Under the pieces are notes generated by a model. It did no database searches and was not told the origin of the DNA. It saw nothing but the letters and a program-made list of their open reading frames with translations. From Sepiola atlantica (lineage: Eukaryota > Mollusca > Cephalopoda > Sepiida > Sepiolidae): a DNA stretch of 64,000 nt. A program made the translations under genes and the position numbers. The stretch lies in assembly GCA_963556195.1 (NCBI GenBank), contig OY744520.1, positions 155,650,107 to 155,714,106 of the forward strand, given 5' to 3'. Positions 11,761 to 21,866 of this stretch are shown piece after piece; the stretch's first letter is position 1; each line of letters begins with the position of its first letter.

Positions 11761-12965
11761 ATAGTTTTGTTATATTATGACGGGCCCTATATTCTGTATA
11801 CGCGTAAAATTTGCTAGTATGAATTGTGCACTGTGTGAAAGAAGTAGAACTAAGTGCAATTTAGGTACATTGATTATTTGGGACGCATGTGTGGATGGAC
11901 TTCCGAGAGATCGCTTGACTTGCGCAATTTGTGACGGTGTCACCTCGTGCAAATATTAGGTGCAATGTGATTCGGGACAAACAGATATGATTCATGATGA
12001 TTGATTCTGTAAGTCATAAGATACTTGATGTATGCTGACCGAGAGGAAATGTTCGGATCAAAGGTCAAATACCAAGGCGATTTGAGTCTGTTGTGACATT
12101 CGTTGAGGGGCCAAAGGGCTCTGACGTCACAGATCCTTTGCGTGAGAACGCACGCCGATAAGGTAGCTCTCGATGACAGAGTTCGGGTGGAAATCGCCAG
12201 ACATGGGCTAAATTTAGAGGAATAAAGCTAATTGCATCCGACATCACAAGAGTAGTATGAATGAGAAAAAAAGTTGAACGAAGGATCGACGAGTGAGAAC
12301 CTCTCTAAGAAAGTGTGAAATAAACCAAAAGAAATCTCTTTCAAAAACCGTCTCCGAATGTCCTTGTCTTTCTGCTTGAAATAGAATTTGCCCCCCCCCC
12401 AAACAGGTACACCACTTCGGTCACGAGCCAACGACGGAGTGAGTGTGCCAGCAGAATTCACGACCAACAGCGACGAACAAATCTGTAAGATAAGTTTCTT
12501 GTGCATTTTGAAATGTTGAAAAGAACAAAAAAATCGAATGTGTCTAAAAGGCTATAATGTTTGGAATGTGTAAAAGAGACTTATATTTGAAGTGCTATGT
12601 TGAAATACGTCATTTAAAATCGCACTAAGGAAATTGTGTTAAAATGACTCTTAAAAATGTGTTTAAAATACATGATTTGAGATGTTTTGAGAAGATATGT
12701 TTAACGAGAACTATTGAGAATGGTTGACTATTTAAAGGCTTAAAATCGCCATTTGTTAATTTGTGTTTAAAGTGTCTGTTTAAAAATGCCTGTTAAAATC
12801 TCTTATTTAAAATGTGCTGGAGGGTGCCTTAAAGAAATGAACTAAAAAAAGTTAGAAACCGTTATTTAACCTCTCGCAAGATTTCGTGTTGTTTTGGTAA
12901 CGAGAGGGTTAAATTCGCATGCGTTATGTAACATACTCCCTTTGGTGCGGCTCCCCTTTTTGAGG
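11761..12965. other. Unique stretch, no confident gene
   Basis: Holds a C10 run at about 12,391 and a near-perfect inverted repeat TTAACCTCTCG...CGAGAGGGTTAA (about 12,866-12,912). Several 60-90-codon frames on both strands match no family I know. The cysteine-containing frame at 11,777-11,959 lacks any repeated or spaced metal-binding pattern. Confidence 0.45.
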
Positions 12966-12969
12966 GACT

Positions 12970-13015
12970 ATGTAACAGTTTCAAAAGATAATAATGATAG
13001 TTAATAATAATAATC

Positions 13016-13058
<43 letters not shown>

Positions 13059-13214
13059 TCAATAATAATATTGGGTGTATGATGCGAGGTTATACTTAAC
13101 TAAATTGTGATTTAAGAACCGAAAGTTGTTTTTAATTTTGATCGTAAAAAAGATTAATTATAGAGAGATAGTTTCAAAAGATAATAGTAATAGTTATTAA
13201 TTATAATGATAACC

Positions 13215-13288
<74 letters not shown>

Positions 13289-13290
13289 GT
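12970..13290. repeat. Tandem duplication containing two (TAA)n arrays
   Basis: The word AGTTTCAAAAGATAATA with a following TAA array occurs at 12,978-13,055 and again at 13,168-13,287, a period of about 190 bp. The first copy is followed by the repeat unit also seen at 11,660 (13,073-13,165). The duplication includes the arrays, which have grown to different lengths. Confidence 0.8.
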
Positions 13291-13869
13291 GGCGATAGAA
13301 TGAGAATAAGAATAATAATAAGAATAATAACAACAATGATAGGAAAATGAAACGAGGTGAATTAAATGATATATGTTATTTTATCGATCACTGTATGTTT
13401 ACTTAATTGAATAATCGTTAAAAAAATGAATAATAAATAAAGTGGCATAATTTTACCGGAAGTAAATAACGAGATAATTAATGCGCTTCTTTTTAATTTT
13501 GGATCATGCTGTTTTCTGTATTTGTTTGAATTATAAAACTTATTGATTACGTATTAGCCGACAAAGTTCTGACTAACAGTTACAATGAAAAAATATTTTA
13601 AATCATTCCAAGTCACCATAAAGAAGGATCATTAACGCAATCACTTAACAGATTCTTACTTTGGTGCTGTCAAAATATAATACTTGAATGCATGATTAGC
13701 AAAGTTACATTGAGGCCAGAAACATAGACACACGTGTAAAGTTGTCTCCTAATTTTATTACTATGGAACTGAATTAATAAAATGTTATTATATTTCATAT
13801 ATTTGGAAAAATCTAATTTCAGTAAAGAGAGCAAATAGTTTTAAAATTAAATCTTGAATAATTTTTGAA

Positions 13870-13872
<3 letters not shown>
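13291..13872. other. Unique AT-rich stretch, no gene seen
   Basis: Nothing recognised. Confidence 0.5.

Positions 13873-13909
<37 letters not shown>
13873..13909. repeat. (AT)n microsatellite
   Basis: About 37 bp of AT dinucleotides. Confidence 0.95.
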
Positions 13910-13913
<4 letters not shown>

Positions 13914-14075
13914 TTGCATAGAACAATCGAAGATCAAATAGATGTGTCATCCGCACATATTTGTCTCTCTTCCTTCATTTTTATTCATAATTGCTCTATC
14001 ACATGTATTGAGCTTAAATCATTTCACTATAGATTTAATTCTCTAAAAGTATACTTTGAGTCTCATATTATATAT

Positions 14076-14084
<9 letters not shown>

Positions 14085-14144
<60 letters not shown>
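14085..14144. repeat. (AT)n microsatellite
   Basis: About 60 bp of AT dinucleotides, directly beside the terminal repeat at 14,145. Confidence 0.95.
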
Positions 14145-14147
<3 letters not shown>

Positions 14148-14400
14148 TTTATGAAGGCTTACCAAAGCATTCCTTTCAGGACACCAATGATCACCATTAA
14201 AGATATTTGTTCTTACAAATATTATTTATTCAAATTAAATGTTTTTTCCTACACGAGCTTCACTACCAAGCAGTTACTTGCTTGGCAGATCATCAGGGAA
14301 ATTAAATGTCTGGAATACTGGTTTCAACTGCCGACAATACACAATGTGGCGTTGCAATAGTTGAGGTCACTTAAGAAGAGAAGAGGAAAAAAATAAAAAT
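14145..14400 (-). mobile_element. Probable PLE terminal repeat, copy 1
   Basis: The reverse complement of this stretch matches 58,030-58,302 along its whole length by eye, including TTGTGTATTGTCGGCAGTTG and AAGCCTTCATAAAATCA. On the minus strand it holds a hammerhead-like core: CTGATGA at 14,296-14,290, then a stem CCAAGCAAG/CTGCTTGG region. The GAAA box has decayed to GAAG. It lies downstream, on the same strand, of the PLE endonuclease remnant at 14,905-15,400. I therefore infer it is that element's terminal repeat. No terminal target duplication was seen. Confidence 0.55.
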
Positions 14401-14599
14401 AATAGTCAAAATTAAAAAACAAGGAAGAACAACGATAAAAAAAGAAAGTCCTAGAAAAGTCTTAGAAAAGTAGCTCGTTCATTATTTCTTCCACCAAGCC
14501 AACAAGCAAATAATCGGTCCCAAATACATTAAAAAAAAACAAAAAACCGGAACAATGTGCGATAATACACTTTCATGTCGGCCAGCACAATGATGAATA
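14401..14599. other. A-rich spacer in PLE 3' region
   Basis: Purine-rich DNA with poly-A interruptions between two repeat segments. A C9 run and a short AT tract follow at about 14,604-14,635. No gene. Confidence 0.5.
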
Positions 14600-14865
14600 A
14601 ATCCCCCCCCCCCACAAATATATATATATATGTATAAATCTTTTCTTGAAGGCAAGTGTCGTTAAATATAACCGACAACTTATATCTGGATATCTTTTCG
14701 TAGATCATTTCCATTGTCCAAATCAAAATCTTAATTAGGGAGGGGAATTGGCCGATGAAGCTACCAAAGTTTTCATTTGTGTCCCAAGTACTTTCAAGCT
14801 CATCCGGGTCCATCTTTAGGGGAATGAAGTGAATCAGGTAAAGACCATGGGTCTGTATTATAAGT
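14600..14865 (-). repeat. Repeat family shared with 50,130-50,375
   Basis: The minus strand encodes ESTWDTNENFGSFIGQFPS and later NDTCLQEK. The copy at 50.2 kb encodes ESTWEKDPNYGKFISQFPS and, in a shifted frame, NNTCLQEK. The similarity covers about 220 bp. It is not clear whether it was coding. In both places it sits near a PLE fragment, so it may be part of a PLE 3' region. I do not recognise a domain. Confidence 0.6.
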
Positions 14866-14904
14866 GTTCTTTGCGGGAATTATATGATTAGTTCGAAACA
14901 ATAG

Positions 14905-15400
14905 CTAGTATTATATACATTTTTGTATATTATTGTTGGTATTAAAGTTAATTCTGGTAATTACATTTTTATGCATTGAGCTTCTAATATATAGAGCTTT
15001 TGTTTGTTAGTACTATATTCTAAAATGTTGGTATTTTCTATTAAGACTGTTCGGATTTTCGAGCGGGGGCATGGATGGTCGTTAATTAAGTGTTGGGCCA
15101 TGACGCTAGAATTCGAAAAATGCATCGTCAATCTCCTCGACTAAACGTGGTAGTCAAGCCTATGTATATGTTTTTTTCGGAAACACAGAATCCCAAAGGA
15201 TATTTAAACTCATATACACGGTTTGTCCTATCCAAAACTCTCATCGAGGGAGAAGAATTATTTGTGATTATGAGCTTATATCTGAATATTTTAAACCTTT
15301 GTTTGTGCTCATGCCCAATACATGTGCAGTGTCTAATCCATAATGATTTTGGGATACCAACCTCATGATTACGCTTCCATTGTCCAGGATGGTATTCCAC
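14905..15400 (-). pseudogene. Penelope-like element GIY-YIG endonuclease remnant
   Basis: On the minus strand the sequence reads LDRTNRVYEFKYPLGFC, then NIYIGLTTTFSR, and after a frameshift RRLTMHF, SVMAQHLINDHPCPRSK, TNILEYSTNKQKLYILEAQC. This is the C-terminal GIY-YIG endonuclease module of Penelope-like retroelements: VYEFKCPLG, YIGLTTTTLSRRL, IAQHL, NTxIL and ILEA boxes in order. The GIY motif reads YIG. At least one frameshift and one stop make it non-functional. The reverse transcriptase part is missing upstream, where the repeat at 15,400-15,560 is joined. Downstream lie the 14.6-kb and 14.1-kb repeats, which I take as its 3' region and terminal repeat. Confidence 0.8.
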
Positions 15401-15565
15401 TACTAAAGAATAATCAGTCTTCTCAGCAACATTTCATATTCTTCCACGTGAAACCCACGCTGATGATAACCCCAATGCTTGCATTAAATTGTCATATTTG
15501 TACAAGTATATCAAGACTAACATCATCTACAAACATGCGTTGGCATCTCAATGGCCAAATTGCAA
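15401..15565 (-). repeat. Dispersed repeat shared with 35,690-35,850
   Basis: The reverse complement contains CATTGAGATGCCAACGCATG, TTTGTAGATGATGTT, TATGACAATTTAATG and CACGTGGAA. The 35.7-kb copy has ATTGAGATGC, GCATGTTTGTAGATAATGTT, TATGACAATTTAATG and GACGTGGAA in the same order. The family is not recognised. Confidence 0.65.
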
Positions 15566-15701
15566 CACCTTATGTATTGCACTAATTGTTTCATATCCTT
15601 TTTACGTTAATATGTTGGCATCTTTGTTCGCCTCTGTCAATCATAAGCACCAATTTTACAAGGCATTTCTTTCGGGAAACACCGGACCACTGTTCTTCTA
15701 G

Positions 15702-15705
<4 letters not shown>

Positions 15706-15772
<67 letters not shown>
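15706..15772. repeat. (AT)n microsatellite
   Basis: About 67 bp of AT dinucleotides. Confidence 0.95.
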
Positions 15773-15776
<4 letters not shown>

Positions 15777-16170
15777 CGTGTGTATGTATGTAGACTACAT
15801 TCTTTCATTTAATCATTTATTGTAAAATATAACACAATTCTCCGCTTCTTCTAATGATTTTTTTGTGTGTTGAAATCAAAAATATTAATGACCTTTTACT
15901 AAGCATCACTAGCACTTTCGATTTTTTGTTGAATAATCTTCAGGTAACAAAAAGAAAGTAATTAAAAGAAAATATGAAGACGAGAAGATAATTTCAAAAG
16001 CAGCCAACAACGCCGTATGTAAATTCGTTCGATGTAAAACTGACTCACCGGTCTTGTTCCAGAACATATACATTTTTAATTTAGGCACGCTACAATTAGC
16101 CTCACTATTTATCCTGTTAATAGCGTACGGAAGAGCTGTAGGAGTCTGTCATGTTTAACATTGTTTGATT
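15773..16170. other. Unique stretch, no gene seen
   Basis: Nothing recognised. Confidence 0.5.

Positions 16171-16228
<58 letters not shown>
16171..16228. repeat. (AT)n microsatellite flanking the mariner
   Basis: AT repeats supply a TA target immediately before the mariner end. Confidence 0.9.
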
Positions 16229-16229
<1 letters not shown>

Positions 16230-17544
16230 GAAGCCTCTCAAAAAATGATCTGACTTTTACTTTTTGCGTGCGAAATAAACTCGATAAGGCTGTGTCCCTC
16301 TACAAAGTAAAGGAATACACCTTCATTCGCATGTGTGAATTTTATAACTGCCATCCTGCACGTTAGTCGCCGCATGTCAGTCGCTGAGTAAGGTGCTACA
16401 CAACGTGTTCGTCGAATTACCGATTCTTTCAAGATGACTGAACGTGTTGGTACTGCATCAAATTTTGTCAAAAGCTTGGTGATTCTAAAAGTAAAACAAT
16501 TCGTAAGATCTAGCAGGTGTTTGGCAAGATCCGATGGGTGTAGCACAAATTGCGGAAGCGTTCAACCGATTTAAAAATAGCCGCATATCAGCGGAGATTA
16601 GCCAGCTTTCTGGCATGCTTCAAACTGCTCGGAGTTGTTTAGAGGGTGCGACATTTGATGATGGCAGATCGTCGTTCAACCGTGCGCGAGGTAACCCAAG
16701 ATGTCGGAACGAGTAAAGATTCCGCACATGCAATTTTGCGTAATGAGTTAGAACATGCGCAGAGTGGCTGTGAAATTTGTGCCCAAGTTGTTGTCGGATG
16801 AACAAAAGGACCTCCGTTTCTAAGCTAAACAGGACCTTCTGAAAACCGTCACACTGATGATGGGTTTCTTACTACCGTTATGACTAGAGATAAGTCATGG
16901 ATGTACGAGTACGACCAAGAAAACAAAACAAACAACAGTCGTCGCAATAGAAGCATCCCAAGTTTCCAATGTCAAAAAAGCGCGACAAGTGCGAAGCCAA
17001 ATCAAGTTGATGCTGATTGTCTTCTTTTATATCCGTGGAATTGTGCTTAACAAATACGCACCGGAAGGACAAACAGTGACAAGAGAGAACTATCAAGATC
17101 TTCTCCGGCATCCCCGTGAAGCAGTTCGGCGCAAAAGAGCAGATATGTGGACGGCGAAATACTAGCAACTACATCACGACAACGCCACCGTATATTCATC
17201 ATAATTAATCTAACATTTATTGGGCAAACATGGAATTCGCCAGGCATGGCCCTTTTTGGACTTCTGGTTGTATCGACAACTGAAGACGGCATTGAAAAGT
17301 TCCCGTTTTAAGACTAGAGAAGAAATAATGCGGAACGTGACAGCGGGGATATACACCATTCGAAAAAAAATACTTCCAGATGTGTTTCTAGCAGTTAATA
17401 GATCAGTGGGCTAAGTGTGTGCATTGCACACACTTAGCCCACTGTGCAAGCGCAGGGGCCTACATTTATGAGGATAAAGGTCGCAACACAATCAGGAACT
17501 TGAAATATTTTATCTGGCCTAAGGTCGCATACTTTTAAGACAGT

Positions 17545-17550
<6 letters not shown>
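16229..17550 (+). mobile_element. Inactive mariner element, copy 1
   Basis: Left end CGAAGCCTCTCAAAAAATGA and right end CATACTTTTAAGACAGTTCTC are degenerate mariner termini about 1.32 kb apart, within AT repeats. Inside, with frameshifts and stops, the transposase reads QRTNVKFCFKLGDSK, then a helix-turn-helix part DRRSTVREVTQDVGTSKDSA, then SWMYEYDQENK, LMLIVFFYIRGI-like sequence, EGQTV, HHDNA and LKTALKSSRFKTREEIMRNV. The three catalytic aspartates (DD34D family) can be placed at TRDKSW (16,889), HHDNA (17,178) and DFWLY (17,259). About 10 codons before the third aspartate appear deleted. The 3' coding end holds a 41-bp perfect palindrome. Clearly a pseudogene. Confidence 0.85.
17404..17444. 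repeat. Perfect 20-bp palindrome inside the mariner
   Basis: CAGTGGGCTAAGTGTGTGCA (17,404-17,423), one T, then its exact reverse complement (17,425-17,444). It falls where the transposase C-terminus (QWAKCVH) should be encoded, so a short inverted duplication has been added to the element. Confidence 0.95.

Positions 17551-17606
<56 letters not shown>
17549..17606. repeat. (AT)n microsatellite
   Basis: About 58 bp of AT between the mariner and the PLE. Confidence 0.95.
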
Positions 17607-17608
<2 letters not shown>

Positions 17609-17637
17609 GAAGAGAAGGATGAAGGTAATCCGACGTG

Positions 17638-18351
17638 ATGGTAAAATGAAAAAGGAAAACCAAAAACTGGATGTTTTTTATGTGTACATCAACGTTTCGT
17701 CTTTATTTATAAGACTTCATCAGGATGATGATATAGGGAAAAGATATCATGCAAGCACAGATACATGTAGGGTAGACATGTTGGGAAGAAAAATAAAAAT
17801 ATAATAAAATGAAAAATAATGGCAGCGTCTTGCTGGACGTCCGTACTTGTTAGAGAATGAAAATGAGTGACGAAAGTGAGTGGGAGAGAAAGGGGAAGGG
17901 TGGAGGGAGCAAGGACTACTGTGGCTGGCGATGAGAGAAAGAGGTGGGGGATGAGCAGGGGTAAAATGGATGGCAGAGAGAGATTGGAGGAAGAGGGGGA
18001 GGGGGTGTTTGACCAGATGGCTGTGGTCGAGATTGGAGGGGAAGAGTGAGTTGGAATGTTTGTGTGTGGGGGGTGTATGCAGGGAAAATGGGGATGGGTA
18101 GAGAGGGAGGGGGGCTGTGATTTTGGTGGATGGGTGAAAGTTATGGTCTTAGAGAGCGTTTTGAAAATGAGGGAATTTAAGAAGAGGTATGGGAGAAAAT
18201 AGATGAGAGGGGGAAGAGGGAGGATTTGTCGTGATAGGGTGTGAAATATTTGAAATATTTGGAAAATGACAGCAATGAGTGAGGGATTGGAGTGGGTGGG
18301 GGAGGGGGGTGATTGAAAGGGTGGGTGAGGAATATTTGAAATATTTGGAAC
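17638..18351 (-). repeat. PLE-1 left arm
   Basis: Reverse complement of 19,260-19,972. The arm holds a hammerhead-like core on its minus strand: CTGATGA at 17,723-17,717 and GAAA at 17,698-17,695. It also has a G-rich segment (17,880-18,330) with repeated ATATTTGAAATATTTGGAA. Frames of 60 and 228 codons in it are compositional and mirror those in the right arm. Confidence 0.95.
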
Positions 18352-19104
18352 ACTCACAAAAATGACTACATACATTTCTACTCCCACCATCATAGCAATA
18401 TCAAAACAGGTATAATTATAGGCTTCTTCCTACGCGCCCTTAGAATATGTAGCCCCCCACACATAGATGAAGAAATAAAATACATTTTTAATTCCCTAAA
18501 AACATTACAATACCCCACACATTTCATATTAAATGCCAAGAAAAAAGCCTTCCAAATATTCTCCAGAAACACCACACAAAAAAATAAAACCCCTAACACC
18601 TCTCTCATAAACAGACCCCTTCTCCTACCCACGCATTCCAATAACACATCCATATGCAACACGCTCAACAAACTAGGCATTCAAATAGTACAAACCACTT
18701 CTCAATCCATAAAACAAACTTTAAACACATCTAGACATTTCCAAAAAACAACCACATCCCATGCCAGCTTATACACTGTCCCTTGCAATGATTGCCATCA
18801 ATTCTACGTGGGAGAAACACAACGTGAATTAAAGAAACGATTAAATGAACATAAAAGGGACATAAAAAACAACAACCCTCTTAGTGCACTTTTCTCCCAT
18901 GCTCTAGAATATGGTCATGCATTCAAATTTGAACAAGCCAAAATCACTAAACACATCCACAACAAATCTCGGCGAAGATTATTGGAAACTGCCCTCATCA
19001 CATCCTCCACCACCATCAAGCAACGAAATGGTTTCTTTAACCTATCACCCTTAATAAGCAAGATCATCCTCACAGAACAAAGTCTTTTGCCTGATCATGG
19101 CTAA
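18343..19104 (+). pseudogene. PLE-1 reverse transcriptase C-terminus plus GIY-YIG endonuclease
   Basis: An open frame of about 250 codons, without a start codon and in phase from inside the left arm, ends at TAA 19,102-19,104. Its first part (DYIHFYSHHHSNIKTG, then FFLRALRICSPPHIDEEI and LQYPTHFI) is the thumb region of a Penelope reverse transcriptase. After a linker of about 85 residues come YTVPCNDCHQFYVGETQREL and KKRLNEHKRDI, the GIY-YIG endonuclease with its preceding CxxC pair, and then the helical C-terminus with ETALI. GIY-YIG nucleases are proposed to nick target DNA for priming. Palm motifs and the catalytic aspartates are absent through 5' truncation, so it cannot retrotranspose alone. 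The frame is otherwise unbroken, suggesting a fairly recent insertion. Confidence 0.85.
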
Positions 19105-19259
19105 CTTTTATTTTCATCTCTAACCTTATGACACTCTTCCATTCACCCACACCCTTCCTTTCTTCTCCCTGAATCTTCTTTTTTTCCCTCATTTTTTTTT
19201 TTTTTTTTTTTTTTTTTCCCTCACATTTTTAATACTACAGTCCAAATAAACTTTCTCAT
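19105..19259. other. PLE-1 3' untranslated segment with T-run
   Basis: CT-rich sequence after the stop codon, including a run of more than 20 thymines at about 19,193-19,217, ending at the right arm. Confidence 0.8.
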
Positions 19260-19969
19260 GTTCCAAATATTTCAAATATTCTTCACCCACCCTTTCAATC
19301 ACCCCCCTCCCCCACCCACTCCAATCCCTCACTCATTGCTGTCATTTTCCAAATATTTCAAATATTTCACACCCTATCACGACAAATCCTCCCTCTTCCC
19401 CCTCTCATCTATTTTCTCCCATACCTCTTCTTAAATTCCCTCATTTTCAAAACGCTCTCTAAGACCATAACTTTCACCCATCCACCAAAATCACAGCCCC
19501 CCTCCCTCTCTACCCATCCCCATTTTCCCTGCATACACCCCCCACACACAAACATTCCAACTCACTCTTCCCCTCCAATCTCGACCACAGCCATCTGGTC
19601 AAACACCCCCTCCCCCTCTTCCTCCAATCTCTCTCTGCCATCCATGTTACCCCTGCTCATCCCCCACCTCTTTCTCTCATCGCCAGCCACAGTAGTCCTT
19701 GCTCCCTCCACCCTTCCCCTTTCTCTCCCACTCACTTTCGTCACTCATTTTCATTCTCTAACAAGTACGGACGTCCAGCAAGACGCTGCCATTATTTTTC
19801 ATTTTATTTTATTTTTATTTTTCTTCCCAACATGTCTACCCTACATGTATCTGTGCTTGCATGATATCTTTTCCCTATATCATCATCCTGATGAAGTCTT
19901 ATAAATAAAGACGAAACGTTGATGTACACATAAAAAACATCCAGTTTTTTGTTTTCCTTTTTCATTTTA

Positions 19970-19972
<3 letters not shown>
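19260..19972 (+). repeat. PLE-1 right arm
   Basis: Inverted copy of the left arm, differing at only a few bases seen by eye (for example the A/C in the GGGGTAAAATGG word at about 17,960-17,971). Contains the plus-strand hammerhead-like core described separately. Confidence 0.95.
19861..19917 (+). ncRNA. Hammerhead-ribozyme-like motif in PLE-1 right arm
   Basis: A 7-bp hairpin ATGATAT/ATATCAT (19,861-19,883) precedes CTGATGA (19,888-19,894). A 5-bp stem GTCTT/AAGAC (19,896-19,912) and GAAAC (19,913-19,917) follow. This matches the layout stem I, core, stem II, GAAA of a hammerhead. Hammerheads are described in PLE terminal repeats. Four extra bases sit between stem I and the core, and a good cleavage triplet with stem III is not seen, so activity is doubtful for this copy. 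Confidence 0.5.

Positions 19973-20013
<41 letters not shown>
19972..20013. repeat. (AT)n microsatellite
   Basis: AT repeats with one G, ending the PLE-1 flank. Confidence 0.9.
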
Positions 20014-21563
20014 GGGGTGGGGACGTGTGTCTCTATAATGGAAATCATAGTATTATTTAATTGTTAATGCGTATTTCTTACCGGTGGACTAGGTCAGATT
20101 ATAGTCTTCCTCATGGAAATGTGACGAATTTGTTATGCTTTTTTAAAACTAATTTCCGTGTTTAATTAAAATAAATATCAAACAAAAACAAATTAAATTG
20201 TACAATGGTTATGTGATGCACCCACGTCTATAATTACTTACAATATCGATTATTGTAAACTAACGTGACTACCCGACGTAAGTAATATACTTGGTTAAAT
20301 AAACCATTAGTTCAAGTGCAGGAAAATAGAATATAGTTAAGTAAAAATAGCTACTTAATTCATACGAAATTTTCTTACTAATCCATTAATAACTATTTAG
20401 TCTCAGTACAGTCTAAACACATCTCGTATTTTGAAAAACGTTTTATTGCTTCATAACAAATAATACATTGTTTTTAGTTTTCAAGTTGTTATATTCCGTC
20501 AGAACTTGATATTGTCCACATAAAAATACTCTGTATTTAATGTTGCCTTCGCAGAAGGAAATTACAATATCTGACATTACCTTTTTTCTAATGGGAGATT
20601 TAGTTAATCCCTGTTGATTGAGCCCCATCATTCGTAAGGCAGTATCAACGGCTATAGGCAGTACCAAAGTTTTTGTGTTGCTCGATTTATACCACATGAA
20701 AAACCGACTATTAAGTTACTTTTGTCTTCGTAATAATTCAAGTAAATAATGTATCTCTCTCGCACTCCTCTTACCTCTTTTGTTTCTCTCTCCCACCGTC
20801 TCTGTTCCCATCTCTCCCGCTATTCACTGTCTTTAGTAAATAAATAACATGTGATCAACTTGCCAATACACCGCTTTTCCACTGCCTCGCTCTCTCGTTT
20901 ATGTACAAACAAAAACAACCAGTGTTATAGGAAGACAACATAAAGAAGGAATCAAAGTATGACATCATGTCAGCTGACTATTTGACGTAATTTTCGAATC
21001 TGGTCAAGTATTCTGAAATAAATATTCATTTTTAACAGTCTGTGGCCTTTAGTGACTCCGAGCGAATACATGTTCTAGTAAATGTATTTGGAATAACAAG
21101 CTCGACATTATAACAAATTAGGATATATAAGGTTTGTAAGTTTACATTTAGTAGTTTCTGAGTTTTCGTCAAGAAAGTAGATAAGTCTTTTTTATATAAT
21201 GAATGTCGACGTTGTTAGCTACTATATATACACACTCTCATCATATATACTTGATTCGTTTACCGTTTTTTAATTTATATTTGTTTAAATACCCGAATAC
21301 CTGTTCAGCAGTTAGCAAGGGGATTGAAAGCAAGTGCCGACTGAAAACTCATTTAAAAATGCATCGCTCAAAATTGGCAACACCAGAACTTATGTTGCGG
21401 TACATGTTATATCAGTTGTCATTACGTAAATTCTCTACAATTCCTGTCGAGCACATAAGATTAAGTCGTAGAATACGAAAACCAAACACAAATGACATGT
21501 ATACACACAACATACACAAGTGTTTCTATAATATATAAGGTGATAATATGTAATGTGTTTTAG
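20014..21563. other. Unique stretch, no confident gene
   Basis: A minus-strand frame of 84 codons (20,443-20,697) and a plus-strand frame of 111 codons (21,203-21,538) are present. The latter contains CRLKTHLKMH, reminiscent of half a C2H2 zinc finger, but without the paired cysteines at the right spacing. A CT-rich tract lies at 20,750-20,830. None is strong enough to call. Confidence 0.4.
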
Positions 21564-21655
21564 ATGCTGACGTTTCTGTGATAAACACAGAATTCTTTTC
21601 TGGAGCCATGGATCTTTGTCACATTGGAAAACCAACCTTGCCCCAGTTTAAGGAG
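21564..21655 (+). CDS. Candidate internal exon, unknown protein
   Basis: The 92-bp stretch is preceded by the acceptor TAATGTGTTTTAG (ends 21,563) and followed by a consensus donor, GGAG/GTAAGTA (GT at 21,656). With a 2-nt split codon at the start it is open for 30 codons in one frame, reading ADVSVINTEFFSGAMDLCHI and then GKPTLPQFKE up to the donor. The other two frames have stops. Mixed composition and both splice signals make it the best host-gene candidate in the window. I do not recognise the protein. No partner exon was found nearby, so introns would have to be long. Chance remains possible. Confidence 0.4.
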
Positions 21656-21866
21656 GTAAGTAAATATACTCCTTAGCAACTGTTAAAAATATAAATAAAA
21701 AAGGTGCCCGTTTTTCCGTTTGTTTATATTTTAAATGACAATGGGAGCGATTAAAAATAATCTGAAACAAATATACTAAGTGTCTTTACCCGGCGCTTGA
21801 CCTTGTTTCCTGACTCTTTCTCTCTATCTGGGTAACATGCTAAAATCTGTTGTCTCTTAGTCTCAC

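Larger units (their letters stand above)
17638..19972 (+). mobile_element. Penelope-like element with inverted termini (PLE-1)
   Basis: Two arms of about 714 bp (17,638-18,351 and 19,260-19,972) are exact inverted copies apart from a few single-base differences. Between them 908 bp encode the end of a Penelope-type reverse transcriptase and its GIY-YIG endonuclease, plus a T-rich 3' untranslated region. PLEs are known to carry terminal repeats (pLTRs) in direct or inverted arrangement and are often 5' truncated; this copy has the inverted, truncated form. Each arm carries a hammerhead-like core. Both outer ends lie in or near (AT)n tracts, so a target duplication cannot be read. Alternative explanation: a later inverted duplication of the 3' end. 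Confidence 0.85.

Noticed and set aside
11777..11959. 60-codon cysteine-containing frame
   Set aside because: CxxC pairs do not form a recognised zinc-binding arrangement; an antisense frame covers nearly the same interval.
17707..18393. 228-codon minus-strand frame
   Set aside because: Lies in the PLE-1 left arm; Ser/Pro/His-rich product of a CT-rich strand, with a shorter mirror frame at 19,644-19,904.
20443..20697. 84-codon minus-strand frame of plausible composition
   Set aside because: No family recognised, no upstream acceptor; length is within chance for the region.
21203..21538. C2H2 zinc-finger-like peptide (CRLKTHLKMH)
   Set aside because: Only the helix half looks right; the two cysteines and linker are missing, and no neighbouring finger is present.
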